Assembly: GCA_963851215.1 (NCBI GenBank)
Contig: CAWKOG010000014.1
Location: 404,972-468,971, forward strand
Direction: 5' to 3'
From: DATKFM01 sp963851215
GTDB lineage: Bacteria > Pseudomonadota > Alphaproteobacteria > Dongiales > Dongiaceae
DNA length: 64,000 nucleotides
Part shown: one piece after another, positions 44,727 to 56,379 of the stretch
Position numbering within the stretch: the stretch's first letter is position 1
Layout of the letters: each line of letters begins with the position of its first letter
Notes under the pieces: generated by a model
What the model was told of the DNA's origin: nothing
Seen by the model: only the letters and a program-made list of their open reading frames with translations
The model's database searches: none
Translations under genes and position numbers: made by a program

Positions 44727-47700
44727 ATGTGCGTCAGAAAGGTCCATTTGACATCGCTTATTCGTCTTTCCGTGGGACGCGCGCCCTCGCCGTCACCCTG
44801 GGACAATCGAGAGACCATTCGGGAAGAACTCTTCAGCGTCGAGCGTCTTGAAGAGCACGCGCGGAGCCTGGCTGTTGCGCAGACGGTGACACCAAAGCTG
44901 ACCAAAGGACTTCCGCTCGCGAGCCGGCTCACCGACAACGCGGCGGTGCTGCTGGCTGCCCAACGCACCATCGCCGCGGCGATCGACGCGGGGCACGCGA
45001 TAACCCCAGCGGCGGAATGGCTAATCGACAATTATCATCTCGTCGAGAGGCAGATTCGCGAGATCCAATTGGATCTGCCACTTGGCTACTACCGGCAGCT
45101 TCCGAAGCTGGCCGATGGCCCACTGGTGGGGTATCCGCGAGTGTTCGGTGTCGCCTGGGCCTTCGTCGCTCATACCGACAGCCACTTCGATTCCACCATG
45201 CTGTGCCGCTACATGGATGCTTACCAGGAGGTGCAGCCGCTGACGATCGGCGAACTCTGGGCGATTGCGATCACACTGCGGATCGTGCTCGTTGAAAACC
45301 TCAGGCGCATCGCCGCACGAATCGTCGACAGTAGCGCCGCCCGGCGGGAAGCAGATGGCCTTGCCGACCGTTTGCTGGGTCTAGGAGGGAATGCTGCAGA
45401 ACCGGTGGCGGTGGTGTTTGCGGATCGCGAACGCATGCCACTTCCGGGAGCGCTTGCAGTCCAACTTGTTCAAAGACTGCACGACCAGGATCCCAGAATT
45501 ATCCCAGCGCTGACCTGGCTAGACGAGCGTCTGGCAGTGCAGGGGACGACGACCGATGTAGTCGTGCACGGCGAACATCAGAGGCAGGGTGCGGCGACTG
45601 TCACGGTGCACAACATCATCACAAGCATGCGCCTGATCTCAGACGTCGATTGGACGGAGCTGTTCGAGCGCATCAGCCCCGTGGACAAAGTACTTGCAGC
45701 CGGCAGTGGCTTTTCAGAGATGGATTTTCCGACGCGCAATCTCTACCGCGATGCCATCGAGGAACTTGCACGCGGTTCGAACCGCACGGAACTCGACATT
45801 GCGCACAACGCCGTTCTGGCAGCAAAGTGCACCGAGTCAGCTGTTGTTGGCGCAGAGAACGATCGTCTGGGCGATCCGGGCTATCATCTCCTTGCCGGTG
45901 GGCGCCGTGCATTCGAGGCGGTGGTCGGCTTCCGGCCGCCATTGCATACTTGGCTCGGGCGTCTAAACCGGACGCTCGGCATTGGCGGTTATGTGAGCGC
46001 CATTGCCGCCGTGGCCGCCGTGCTTCTCGGATTGCCGTTGTGCGTCCTGGCAGCGTTAGGGCTTGGCGGGGCATGGTTGGGCGTGTTCGGTACTTTGGGC
46101 GCGGTCCCCGCCATTGATGCGGCTGTCGCGCTGGTGAACAGCGGCGTGACGCGCGGCTTCGGCGCAACGCTTCTGCCCGGCCTTGAACTTCGCAATGGTG
46201 TTCCCTCAAATCTGCGCACGCTTGTGGCAGTGCCGGTTCTCCTCACATCACGCGAAGAGATCCAAGATCAGATCGAGCAGTTGGAGATCCACCACCTCGC
46301 GAGCCTGGAAGGCGACCTCCATTTCGCGTTGCTTTCCGACTGGCGGGATGCCGCAACCGAACACGTCGATGGCGATGGGGACTTGTTTGCCGCCGCTGTT
46401 GAGGGCATTGCGCAGCTCAATCACCGCCACGGCCCGGCGCCCGGTGGCGAGCGCTTTATGCTTCTTCATCGCCGGCGGGTCTGGACCGAAAGCGAGGGGC
46501 AATGGATTGGCTGGGAACGCAAGCGCGGAAAGCTGCATGAGCTGAATAGGTTGCTGCGCGGGGCGAGCGATACCACGTTCATGCAATCGAATGGGCAGCC
46601 GCCCACGGTCCCCACCGGCGTTCGCTACGTCGTCACGCTCGATGCCGACACGAAACTCCCCCGCGACACGGTGCGTCGGTTGATCGGCAAGATGGCGCAT
46701 CCTCTGAACCGCCCCCGCTTCGACACGGTGACTGACAGCGTCGTCGAAGGCTATGCCGTCTTGCAGCCGCGTGTCACGCCGCTACTACCCGTCGGTCACG
46801 ATGGTTCCCTGTTCCAGCGAGCCTTCTCTAGCAAGGGCGGGATTGACCCCTATGCCGGCGCCGTCTCGGACGTTTACCAAGACCTGTTCGGCGAAGGCTC
46901 CTATATCGGCAAGGGCATCTACGACATTGACGCGTTCGAGTCCGCTCTCAGTGGCCGGGTACCGGATTCGACGCTTCTCAGCCACGATCTGTTCGAAGGT
47001 GTCTTCGCCCGCGCCGGTCTCGCCTCCGATGTCGAGGTCGTCGAGGAGTTTCCCGCCCGCTATGATGTTGCCGCCTTGCGTAACCACCGGTGGGCGCGTG
47101 GGGACTGGCAGCTTCTGCCCTGGATATTCGGTCACGGGCCGCTCGCTGACCGGAGTCGGAAACGGGCTGGCATACCAGCGATCGGCCGCTGGAAGATGCT
47201 CGACAATTTGCGACGGACGCTGTCGGCGCCCGCTGCCATCCTTGCCTTGTTGGCCGGATTGGCATTGCCGTTCGATGGCGCGTCTGTGTGGACCGTGTTT
47301 GTCCTTTGGACGATCGCGTTACCCACTCTGATCCCTGCCTTTAGTGCAATCATTCCGAGTCGACCTGGAGTCACCCTGCGCAGTTATTTGCGGGCACTCG
47401 GCATGGATTTCCGCCTCGCTCTAACCCAGTCGGCACTGCTGGTCACTTTTCTCGCTCACCAGGCGTGGCTGATGGGAGATGCGATCGGTCGGACCTTGAT
47501 CCGACTGTTGGTCACTCACCGTCATCTGCTCGAGTGGGTCCCAGCGGCCCAAGCGACAATTGGTCCAAGGCTGGACCTTCTCGGTTTCTATCGTCGAATG
47601 GCCGGCGCAGTCGCCATCGGAGTTGTGGCATTAATCCTTGCATTGCTTTTGGGGCATGAGACATGGCCCCTGGCGGGCGCATTCGCTGCGCTCTGGATCG

Positions 47701-50700
47701 CTTCGCCAGCGATCGCTCGCTTGGCAAGCCGGTCGCCCATGGTCGCGGGCGGGCCCGCCATGTCGGACACCGATGCCCGCGCCTTGCGGCTGATCGCGCG
47801 CCGGACTTGGCGTTTTTTCGAGAGCTTCGTGACGCCGGAACATCACATGTTGCCACCGGACAATTTTCAGGAAGACCCAGTGCCGGTAGTCGCTCATCGG
47901 ACGTCGCCGACCAACATCGGCCTCTATCTTCTATCGGTCGTGAGCGCCCGTGACTTCGGATGGATCGGAACCGTTGATGCGATCGAGCGGCTGGAAGCAA
48001 CATTGGCAACCATGAGCGGTCTCGAGCGCTTTCGCGGCCATTTCTACAACTGGTACGACACGCAGGACTTACGGCCGCTCGATCCACAGTATGTCTCCTC
48101 CGTTGACAGCGGGAACCTGGCCGGGCACCTGATCGCTCTTGCCAATGCGTGTCGCCAGTGGCGCAACCTGCCCCTCGCGGACGCTCGGCGTCTTGCCGGT
48201 ATTGGAGATGCGCTCGAGCTTACCCGCGAAGAGGCGGGCCGTCAGCGCGATGGACGGCGAACACAGACCGTAACCTGGCACCAGTTCGACGATGCACACG
48301 CCCTACTCGCTGCTGACGTACAACAAGCGCCCTTGGACGGGGACAATATCGCGGAACGGGTTGCGGGGCTTTCTGCTCAGGCCGAGACAATGGCCGATAT
48401 CGCGCGCGCGCTTGCAATCGAACGCGGTGATGACACGGGTGCGGAACTGCTATTCTGGGCGGAAGCAACACGGAATTCGATCGAGACACACCGCCGTGAT
48501 CTGCGTCAGTCGGCAGACGCGCCTGCATCAGCGGAGGCACGCCTCTTCGCCCTCGAAGTGTCCGCTCGGGGAATGGCGCTCTCAATGGATTTTCGCTTTC
48601 TCCTCGACCGCGACCGCAAACTGCTCTCGATCGGCTATAGGGTGCCAGAAGGTACGCTGGATCCAAGTTGCTACGATCTCCTCGCCTCCGAGGCGCGGCT
48701 CGCAAGCTTCATGGCGATCGCCAAGGGTGACATTCCGGCCCGTCACTGGTTCCACCTAGGCCGCGCCGTGACGGCAGTCGCCCACGGCGCCGCGCTGATT
48801 TCTTGGTCCGGGTCGATGTTTGAATATCTGATGCCGTCGCTCGTCATGCGCGCGCCAACCGGCAGCCTGATCGCGCGGACAAACAGGCTGATCGTGCATC
48901 GCCAGATCGACTATGGCGCTATGCTTGGCCTGCCCTGGGGGATATCTGAATCTGCCTATAACGCCCGTGATCTGGAATTTACCTACCAGTATTCAAACTT
49001 CGGCATTCCGGGTCTCGGGCTTACAGCGGGGGCTCGGAGAAAACGCCGTTGTCTCGCCCTATTCGACCGCGCTTGCGACAATGGTCGATGCGCATGCCGC
49101 AGCGCGCAATTTCGTCCGGCTCACTGATGCTGGCGCTCGCGGCCGCTACGGCTTTTATGAGGCTCTGGACTACACACCTACCCGGGTTCCAGAGGGAAAT
49201 AACCTCGCGATCGTGCGTGCGTTCATGGCGCACCATCAGGGCATGACGATCGTCGCCATCGCCAATGGGTTACTGGATGGCGCGATGCGGGCGCGGTTCC
49301 ATGCCGAACCTATCGTCCAGGCAACGGAATTACTCCTGCAAGAGCGCACGCCGCGTGATCTGTCGATGGTACAGCCCTGGGCCGCCGAGGTGAAGTTGGC
49401 TGCCAAGGTCCGCGAAATCGAGCTCGCCCGGCGGCCGGCGGTTCAACACCGCGCATGGCGCGACGCCCGCCACACATCTGCTCTCGAACGGACGCTATGC
49501 GGTGATGCTCACAGGCGCCGGCTCGGGCTATAGCCGGTGGCAAGACCTGTCAGTGACCAGATGGCGCGAGGATGCCACATGCGACGACTGCGGTTCCTAC
49601 ATCTTCCTCAGAGACGTCCGCAGTGGCGACGTTTGGTCGGCAGGTTTTCAGCCGAGCGGCGTAGAGCCCGACGAATACGAAGTCGCTTTCAATGAAGGCC
49701 GTGCTGAGTTCGCGCGCAGTGACGGGACGCTGACCACGACAATGGAGGTGCTCGTCTCAGCGGAAGTTGATGGCGAGGTCCGTCGCGTCTCGATCTCGAA
49801 CTCCGGCAGTAGCACACGGGAGATCGACGTCACCTCCTATGCCGAGCTCGTGCTGGCACCCCAGGCCGCCGACGTCGCTCATCCCGCTTTTTCGAAGCTG
49901 TTCGTCGAGACCGAGTATCTCGCCGACGTTGGCGTCGTGCTGGCGACGCGACGGCGGCGCGCGCCGAACGAGCCCGAGATTTGGGCCGCTCATCTAACCG
50001 TCGTCGATGGTGAAGCCGTAGGAAAGCAGGAGATTGAGACCGACAGGGCTCGTTTCCTTGGCCGTGGCTGCGGAGTCAGAACGCCGATCGCGGTGATCGA
50101 CGGTCGGCCACTTTCGAACACCGTCGGCACAGTGCTCGATCCGATCTTTGCCTTACGCCGCCGCGTGCGTGTTCTACCCGGCGCAACCGTTCGCATCTCC
50201 TTCTGGACGTTGGTCGCGTCATGCCGCGCTGCAATGCTCGACCTCATCGACAAGCATCGGGATATCACTGCCTTCGAGCGGGCAGCCACTCTGGCTTGGA
50301 CCAAAGCGCAAGTGGAGCTGCATCATCTAGGCATCGATGCTGGTGAAGCGGCTCTGTTCCAGCGCCTGGCGGGACACGTACTCTATACGGCACCGACGTT
50401 GCGCCCGTCTTCTGACACGATCCGGCGCGGGGGCGGGGGGCAGCCGGGGCTCTGGCCGCAGGGCATCTCCGGAGATCTGCCGATCGTGCTCCTGCGCATC
50501 GCCGACACCGAGGACCTCGATATCGTACATCAGCTGCTCCAGGCCCACGAATATTGGCGGGTGAAGCAGTTCGCGGTGGATCTTGTAATCCTAAACGAGC
50601 GCGGGTCCTCGTATGTCCAGGGCCTTCAGATCGCACTTGAGACCCTGGTCCGGACTAGCCAGTCGCGACCGCAGGTCGGAGTGAAGGAACCGCCGGGCGG

Positions 50701-53316
50701 CGTCTTTATTCTTCGGGCCGATCTGATCTCGTCGGAGACACGCGGCCTTCTAGCGTCTGTGGCGCGAGTGGTGCTTGTCGGCCAGCGCGGTCGCCTCTCC
50801 GATCAACTCGACCGAGTAAGAGAGGGCAAGGCGTATGTCCGGTCGTCTCTAAAGCGCAATCTCCCGTGCTCCACATTCACAGGTCAAGCCGCTATTGCCA
50901 GACCTCGAGTTTTTTAACGGCCTGGGCGGCTTTGCCGACAACGGGCGAGAATATGTGACGGTCCTCGGCCCTGGCCAGTCGACGCCCGCCCCTTGGATCA
51001 ACGTCGTCGCTAACCCGGCCTTTGGCTTCCAGGTCGCGACCGAGGGCAGCGGCTACACTTGGTCCGTCAGCAGTCGCGAAAATCAGCTCACCCCTTGGTC
51101 GAACGACCCCGTCACCGATCGTCCAGGCGAAGTGTTTTATCTGCGCGACGACGACACTGGTGATCTGTGGTGTCCAACAGCCCTGCCAATCCGCGACGAC
51201 GCAGCGACTTATGTCGCCCGCCACGGCCGTGGATACAGCCGGTTCGAGCGCGTAGCACACGGAATTGCGAACTGACCTGCTCCAGTACGTGCCAATTAAA
51301 GACCCGATCAAGATCTCGCGCCTCGAAGTTTCACAATACGTCGAGCCGTACCCGACATCTCTCGGTGACCGCCTATGTGGAATGGGTTCTCGGGCCGTCG
51401 CGGACAGCCTCTGTCCCATTCGTAATGACGGAGATCGATCCCGACACCGGTGCAATGTTTGCCCGCAATCCATGGAATCCGGCATTCGGGTCCCGCATCG
51501 CCTTCGCCGATTTCGGCGGACGCCAGACAGAGTGGACGGGCGACCGGCGAGAATTCATAGGCCGCAATGGAACGCTCGCGAGCCCGGCAGCACTCGCCGG
51601 ACCGGCGCCGCTTTCTAATAATGTCGGGGCCGGTTTCGATCCCTGCTGTGTGCTTCGGGCGAGCGGTCACGCTGCCGCCGGACGGCACCATCGAACTCGT
51701 CTTCTTCCTCGGGGAAGCTGCAAGCGCCGAGGAAGCCCGGAGTTTGATCGCGCAGTATCGCACGGCTGATCTCGACGCCGTGCGCGCCGAGGTCGCCGAC
51801 TATTGGAACGATGTCCTCGGTGCAATCCAAGTGAGAACGCCTGACCGGCCGATGGACATCATGCTGAATGGCTGGCTTCTCTACCAGACGCTCGTTTGCC
51901 GTGTCTGGGCCCGCTCTGCGTTTTATCAATCGAGCGGCGCCTATGGATTTCGCGATCAGCTACAGGATGGTATGGCGCTCGCTACCACGCGCCCCGAAAT
52001 GACGCGCGAGCACTTGCTGCGAGCGGCGGCGCGACAGTTCGTCGAAGGCGACGTCCAGCATTGGTGGCTGCCCCATTCGGGCCAGGGGGTCCGCACGCGG
52101 ATCTCCGACGACCGTGCCTGGCTCGCCTACACCGTCGCCCATTACGTCGACGTGATTGGCGATGCCACTGTTCTTGACGAGGCGGTCCCCTTTCTAGAGG
52201 GCCAGAAGCTGGAGGCGGGTGAGCACGACAACTTCTTCCAGCCGACGGTGTCAGACGAGACGGCCACTCTGTTTGAGCACTGCGCCCGCGGCCTCGACCA
52301 CAGTCTCGCACTTGGCGGCCATGGTCTGCCCTTGATCGGTACCGGCGATTGGAACGACAGCATGAACCGCGTTGGTGAGAGAGGGCACGGTGAGAGCGTT
52401 TGGCTGGGTTGGCTGCTCTACGCAACACTCGCGGCCTTCGTTCCTCTCGCCGAAGCGCGCCGCGAGACGGTACGCGCCGCGAAGTGGCGCGCACATGGCG
52501 CTGCTCTGCAGGCATCACTGGAGCGTGAGGCATGGGACGGCGATTGGTATCGCCGCGGCTGGTTCGACGATGGTACGCCGCTCGGTTCGGCGACGAGCGA
52601 AGAGTGCCGGATCGATTCTATTGCGCAGTCCTGGGCGGTGATCTCTGGGGCGGGGGACTCTGCGCGGGGCGCGCGCGCGATGGCTGCGGTCGAACGGGAG
52701 CTGATCCGCCCCAAAGACGGTGTTGCGCTGCTGTTTGCGCCGCCATTCGACAAGACGCCGCTCGACCCTGGTTACATCAAAGGTTACCCGCCGGGCATCC
52801 GTGAGAATGGCGGCCAATATACCCACGCCGGTCTGTGGTCGGTGGTGGCGTTCGCGGCTCTCGCGCGAGGGTGACAGGGCGGCCGGGTTGTTCTCGCTTC
52901 TCAACCCCATCAACCACGCCCGTACTCCGGCAGACGTGCACCGCTACAAGGTGGAGCCCTATGTCGTCGCTGCCGATGTCTACGCTGCACCTGCCCATGT
53001 GGGGCGTGGCGGCTGGAGCTGGTATACGGCCTCGGCTGGCCTAATGCAGCGGGCCGGTATCGAGAGCATCCTGGGTCTGCGCATGCAGGGAGCCTTCTTG
53101 CACCTAAACCCGTGCATTCCGAAGGGCTGGCGGAACTTCGAGATGTCGGTTCAATACCGCTCAGCGCGGTACGAGATCATGGTGGAAAATCCCGACGGAG
53201 TTGCTAAGGGCGTACTCGTCGCCCAGTTGGATGGGACGGTGATAACAGAGCGGCCATTGCGCCTGACGCTACTGGACGACGGCACTACCCATTATGTGCA
53301 GTTGAGGCTTGGTTGA
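44727..53316 (+). pseudogene. ndvB: Cyclic beta-1,2-glucan synthase (NdvB/ChvB type), at least seven frameshifts
   Basis: The combined length (about 2860 codons) is that of a full NdvB. The first frame (to about 49020) holds the N-terminal domain (SPWDNRETIREELFSVERLE, AAEWLIDNYHLVERQIREI), membrane helices near 46000, the glycosyltransferase 84 core (VVTLDADTKLPRDTVRRLIG), more helices near 47250-47700, and the glucoamylase-like part. The C-terminal GH94-like phosphorylase region is in successive frames: YSTALATMVDAHAAARNFVR, TGAGSGYSRWQDLSVTRW, LEFFNGLGGFADNGREYV, then TGDWNDSMNRVGERGHGESV. Shifts fall near 49020, 49435, 50850, 51262, 51340, 51650 and 52868. The enzyme makes periplasmic osmoregulated glucans. 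The start may instead be the GTG at 44772. Confidence 0.85.
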
Positions 53317-53526
53317 TGGACATGTCACAAAGGTGTCGAACACCGACCCGAGTATTGGTGATCCAGCGACGTTCGAACGTGCGAAATCACTGCCTATGAC
53401 CGTTATCCGTGGTGAAGCAAATGAAGGTGGCAATAGGGGAGCATTAGCCCTTCGCGACGCGGCATTGACAATCAGCCTCATCGCCGATGTGGTCGGTATC
53501 TGCTAGCACGAATTGCGACGGGCCAA

Positions 53527-53600
53527 ATGTCCGGAAAGGGTCAGAAGCGGCACTGATGATCGCTCATGCGCTTTTTCCGCTTAGCTTCAGAAAGCGGACA
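53527..53600 (+). repeat. Diverged copy of the dispersed repeat
   Basis: GGGTCAGAAGCGGCA...TTTCCGCTTAGCTTCAGAAAGC keeps the two core blocks (GGGTCAnAAGC and CCGCTTAGC) of copies B-D at shorter spacing. No gene is supported between 53317 and 54292. Confidence 0.35.
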
Positions 53601-53713
53601 CATGCGTTCAATCATCAACACCAAAATCAATCTCAGTCCTAGAAAAATCATAGTAGCGTACGCTTCGACTGCGCTGCCGCCCCGTGTTGCTTTCCGCCTT
53701 CCTGGAAGGACCC

Positions 53714-53982
53714 GAGTCAATTCAATGCGTTGTGAGCGTACGCCGTACGCCAGAAGCATCGCGGCTCCCAGTTGTGGCCGCGAATCGAGGTCTGCGGCAT
53801 AGGCAATCCAGAATGACAGCGCTGCCCACCACTATGGGCTGCCAACTGTCGATCGGTCAGCATACAACGATGCGGCGCGCTACACGGGGGCTAGGTTACT
53901 CCCGTTCGTCGTGTCAGCCTGCCTGCCGCTGGCTCATTGTCTTGCTGTAGCTGAGTCAATTCAATGTCTTGCGAGCGCACGC
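53714..53982 (+). repeat. Pair of 30-base direct repeats
   Basis: GAGTCAATTCAATG...GAGCG.ACGC occurs at 53714-53743 and 53953-53982, with 26 of 30 bases identical and 209 bases between. The interval has no gene. May mark an old insertion or a small duplication. Confidence 0.5.
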
Positions 53983-54030
53983 GGTGCACTTGTGCCATAT
54001 GGGCGACTGGAAGTCGGCGATTGACACACC

Positions 54031-54273
54031 GTTACCGCCGTTACTGTCCCCGTTACCCATATAGTCTTGATTTTAATATTGAATATTAAAGAGTAACGGT
54101 AGTAACGCAGGTAACGCACCCTATGCATTGCGCGTGTGCGCGCGCATCACGTATCTAGATGGGCGTTACCGCCGTTACCTTTGCCCAGAAATGCGATTCT
54201 GCGTTTTTTGGAAGGGACTTAGCGGTAACGCTCCTATGATTGCTACCGTTACCACAAGCGTGACCGCGTTACC
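54031..54273. repeat. Iteron-like GTTAC array with AT-rich palindrome, possible replication origin
   Basis: Eleven GTTAC or GTAAC words in 243 bases, several exactly 9 bases apart (54031/54040, 54093/54102/54111, 54165/54174); GTTACCGCCGTTAC occurs twice. Between the clusters is an AT-rich patch containing the perfect palindrome TTTAATATT-G-AATATTAAA (54072-54090). Iterons beside an AT-rich unwinding site next to a helicase gene is the layout of a plasmid-type origin. No Rep protein of a known iteron-binding family is seen. Confidence 0.5.
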
Positions 54274-54292
54274 GCTGCTGCCCCGGTTCCGG

Positions 54293-56047
54293 CTATTCAT
54301 CGTCGGACATCTCGATGGGCAACGACTGTAGCGGAATCCAAACGCCCCGCTTCTTTAGCCCCGCAAAAGAACACGGCCCGCCGGGGAAGGCATCCGGCAC
54401 TCGCATTAGTGCCTGCCGCCACCCGCCTTCTGCCCATCGGGTTCCCTCGAAAAGGCGATCAAGACCGCGATGTGAGTTGGCGACGATCAAGCAAGGCACG
54501 CTAACCGCAGCGGCCAGGTAAGGCTTGATTGCAAGCCCATGCTGACGCAGCGCCTTATCATAGTCGCTGCCTTCGCTGCCTTTCGAACGCACAACCATTT
54601 CCGAAACAGTCAGCGTTCGGCGGCCATCATAGAACGTGGCATCAATTGTCGAACTCAGAATCTGGGTGAGGCAGTCGACGTGATCCTCCTCGTCTTCATG
54701 ACCGGTAAGGTCCGGCACAGCGAAATCGGCGACAAACTTGTCCGCATGTTCAATGGATACAGGCTCGTCAATCAAGAGAGTATCGGCCGCCGCCAACAGC
54801 GTGCCCAGCTGCTTTGCCACGCGCGCACGCGCCCCCAACTTGGCGATTGCAGTTTCATAGGTCAGCAGGTTCCGTTCGAACCTAGCGAAGCCGTCGATCA
54901 TGCGCCGGCGCAGGCCTGGTCCAAGTTTGCCCAGCTCATCGATGCGCTGCGCCACCCATTGCTGTTGCAGCAGCCCATCATCACGTATGCCCGTAGGTAG
55001 CGTATCAAGATCTAGGACGCATATGCGGCTCAGATCCTGGGGCCTGAACTTCGGGTGCAGGATTGCAGAGAATAGAAAACATGCTCTAACCGGCCATTGC
55101 GTAGCTCGACCATCGGCCGAACCGCGCGGCACGGGCGACTGTGAGTTTGTAGATCCAAGCCGGGCTAACTCGATGACGCGCCGCGCCCGCTCCATGTTGT
55201 CCGGCTCCATCTCGTCAACCATGACGGGCCGAGCCGAGCCTTTCAGCAATTGCCGGATACCGGCCTCCGTAGGAGCGGAAACGCCGAGCATGATGCTGCC
55301 CAGTTGGCGCTTGATGAGATCATCAAGCGTTGTCTTGCCGGTTCCTGGACCACCGGTAATTTGGATATGTGGCCGCCACCGCAGCGCGCCTGTAGTGACG
55401 CCGCAGCCTGTGAAGCCCAACAGCAGCCGCGGAGCATGGGCGGGAGAACGCCAGAACCAGCTTTCATAGAGTTCCAACAACTCGCGCATCTGACTGGCGG
55501 TCGCCGGCTGTTCGGCCGGGCGCGTCTCTGACGGATAGGCTGGATAGATAAATCCATTGTGCAGGATGCCAGCGCCACGCCATTCACCGTCGATGAGAAC
55601 AGCCTCGCCGCAATGAACAACCAACACATCGCTACCGGCGCGCGGCTCTCCGCGCCATACACCAGTTCCCCTAATCTTGCGTTCGGGGTCGAACATTCCT
55701 GCGACATGCGCCCGGCCGATCAACCACTCCGACGCTGCATCCTCATTCCAGCCAATGACGGTCCCGGCAGGGTTCGTGCGCGGCCAGGCAGCCCATAACC
55801 AGCTTATGTCGGTTCCAAAGACGGACCGTAAGTGGCGCTTGTCCATGCGACTTGCCTTGACCTCCCGCAGCTGCCCCTCGGGGGAGAGGAAGTAGTAGGT
55901 CCCGGCGTTGTGGCCGAGCACGGTGACTGGACACTTGCCGGCACGCTCTTCGACTGATTCTTTGCGGAGGGCTTCGCCGCCACCTTGTTGCTCCCTAGGG
56001 GTGAATGGCACCACCGATCCGTCCGGGTGTTCTGGCGGCGCGGGCAT
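54293..56047 (-). CDS. Primase/helicase-like P-loop ATPase (DUF927-like)
   Basis: 584 residues from the ATG at 56047; the frame is open to 56119, close to the attachment site. Walker A GGPGTGKTT (about 231-239) and Walker B PVMVDEMEPD (about 275-284) are clear, followed by a sensor-like region (ACFLFSAILHP). The N-terminal part (VTVLGHNAGTYYFLSPEGQL, WLWAAWPRTNP) resembles the DUF927-type proteins found with plasmid and phage replication genes. It probably unwinds DNA during replication of the element. It is transcribed towards the iteron-like array. No separate primase domain is recognisable. Confidence 0.75.
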   Translation of the reverse strand: MPAPPEHPDGSVVPFTPREQQGGGEALRKESVEERAGKCPVTVLGHNAGTYYFLSPEGQLREVKASRMDKRHLRSVFGTDISWLWAAWPRTNPAGTVIGWNEDAASEWLIGRAHVAGMFDPERKIRGTGVWRGEPRAGSDVLVVHCGEAVLIDGEWRGAGILHNGFIYPAYPSETRPAEQPATASQMRELLELYESWFWRSPAHAPRLLLGFTGCGVTTGALRWRPHIQITGGPGTGKTTLDDLIKRQLGSIMLGVSAPTEAGIRQLLKGSARPVMVDEMEPDNMERARRVIELARLGSTNSQSPVPRGSADGRATQWPVRACFLFSAILHPKFRPQDLSRICVLDLDTLPTGIRDDGLLQQQWVAQRIDELGKLGPGLRRRMIDGFARFERNLLTYETAIAKLGARARVAKQLGTLLAAADTLLIDEPVSIEHADKFVADFAVPDLTGHEDEEDHVDCLTQILSSTIDATFYDGRRTLTVSEMVVRSKGSEGSDYDKALRQHGLAIKPYLAAAVSVPCLIVANSHRGLDRLFEGTRWAEGGWRQALMRVPDAFPGGPCSFAGLKKRGVWIPLQSLPIEMSDDE

Positions 56048-56165
56048 GATCAAGCGGCCGCTTGCAGCAGTGCCGTTCCGGTAACGTTGCTGTCGGCAGG
56101 CACGCCATTTTGCGGACATTCTGCGGACTGGCGGAACGGATCGTGTTCAGCGCAATTTGCTAAGT

Positions 56166-56240
56166 TGTTGTCTTGATTGGCGCACCCGGCGAGATTCGAA
56201 CTCACGACCTCTGCCTTCGGAGGGCAGCGCTCTATCCCGC
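56166..56240 (-). repeat. Right attachment-site repeat: longer tRNA-Arg(CCG) 3' fragment
   Basis: Bases 56166-56222 are identical to 11408-11464. This copy extends further into the tRNA (GGATAGAGCGCTGCCCTCCG), reaching the D arm, but the 5' acceptor strand (expected GCACCCG) is absent, so it is not a working tRNA. Marks the right end of the element. Confidence 0.8.
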
Positions 56241-56379
56241 CAGCAAACGCCTTAAGCCGACAGAATCGAGAAAAACATCGATGGATCGCCACCAGCGTCC
56301 CGCCTCGATCTGCCCTTGATACGCCGTGCCGTGGTTGCTACATGGTTGCTAGAGATATTGGCAACAATTGGGGGCGGCT

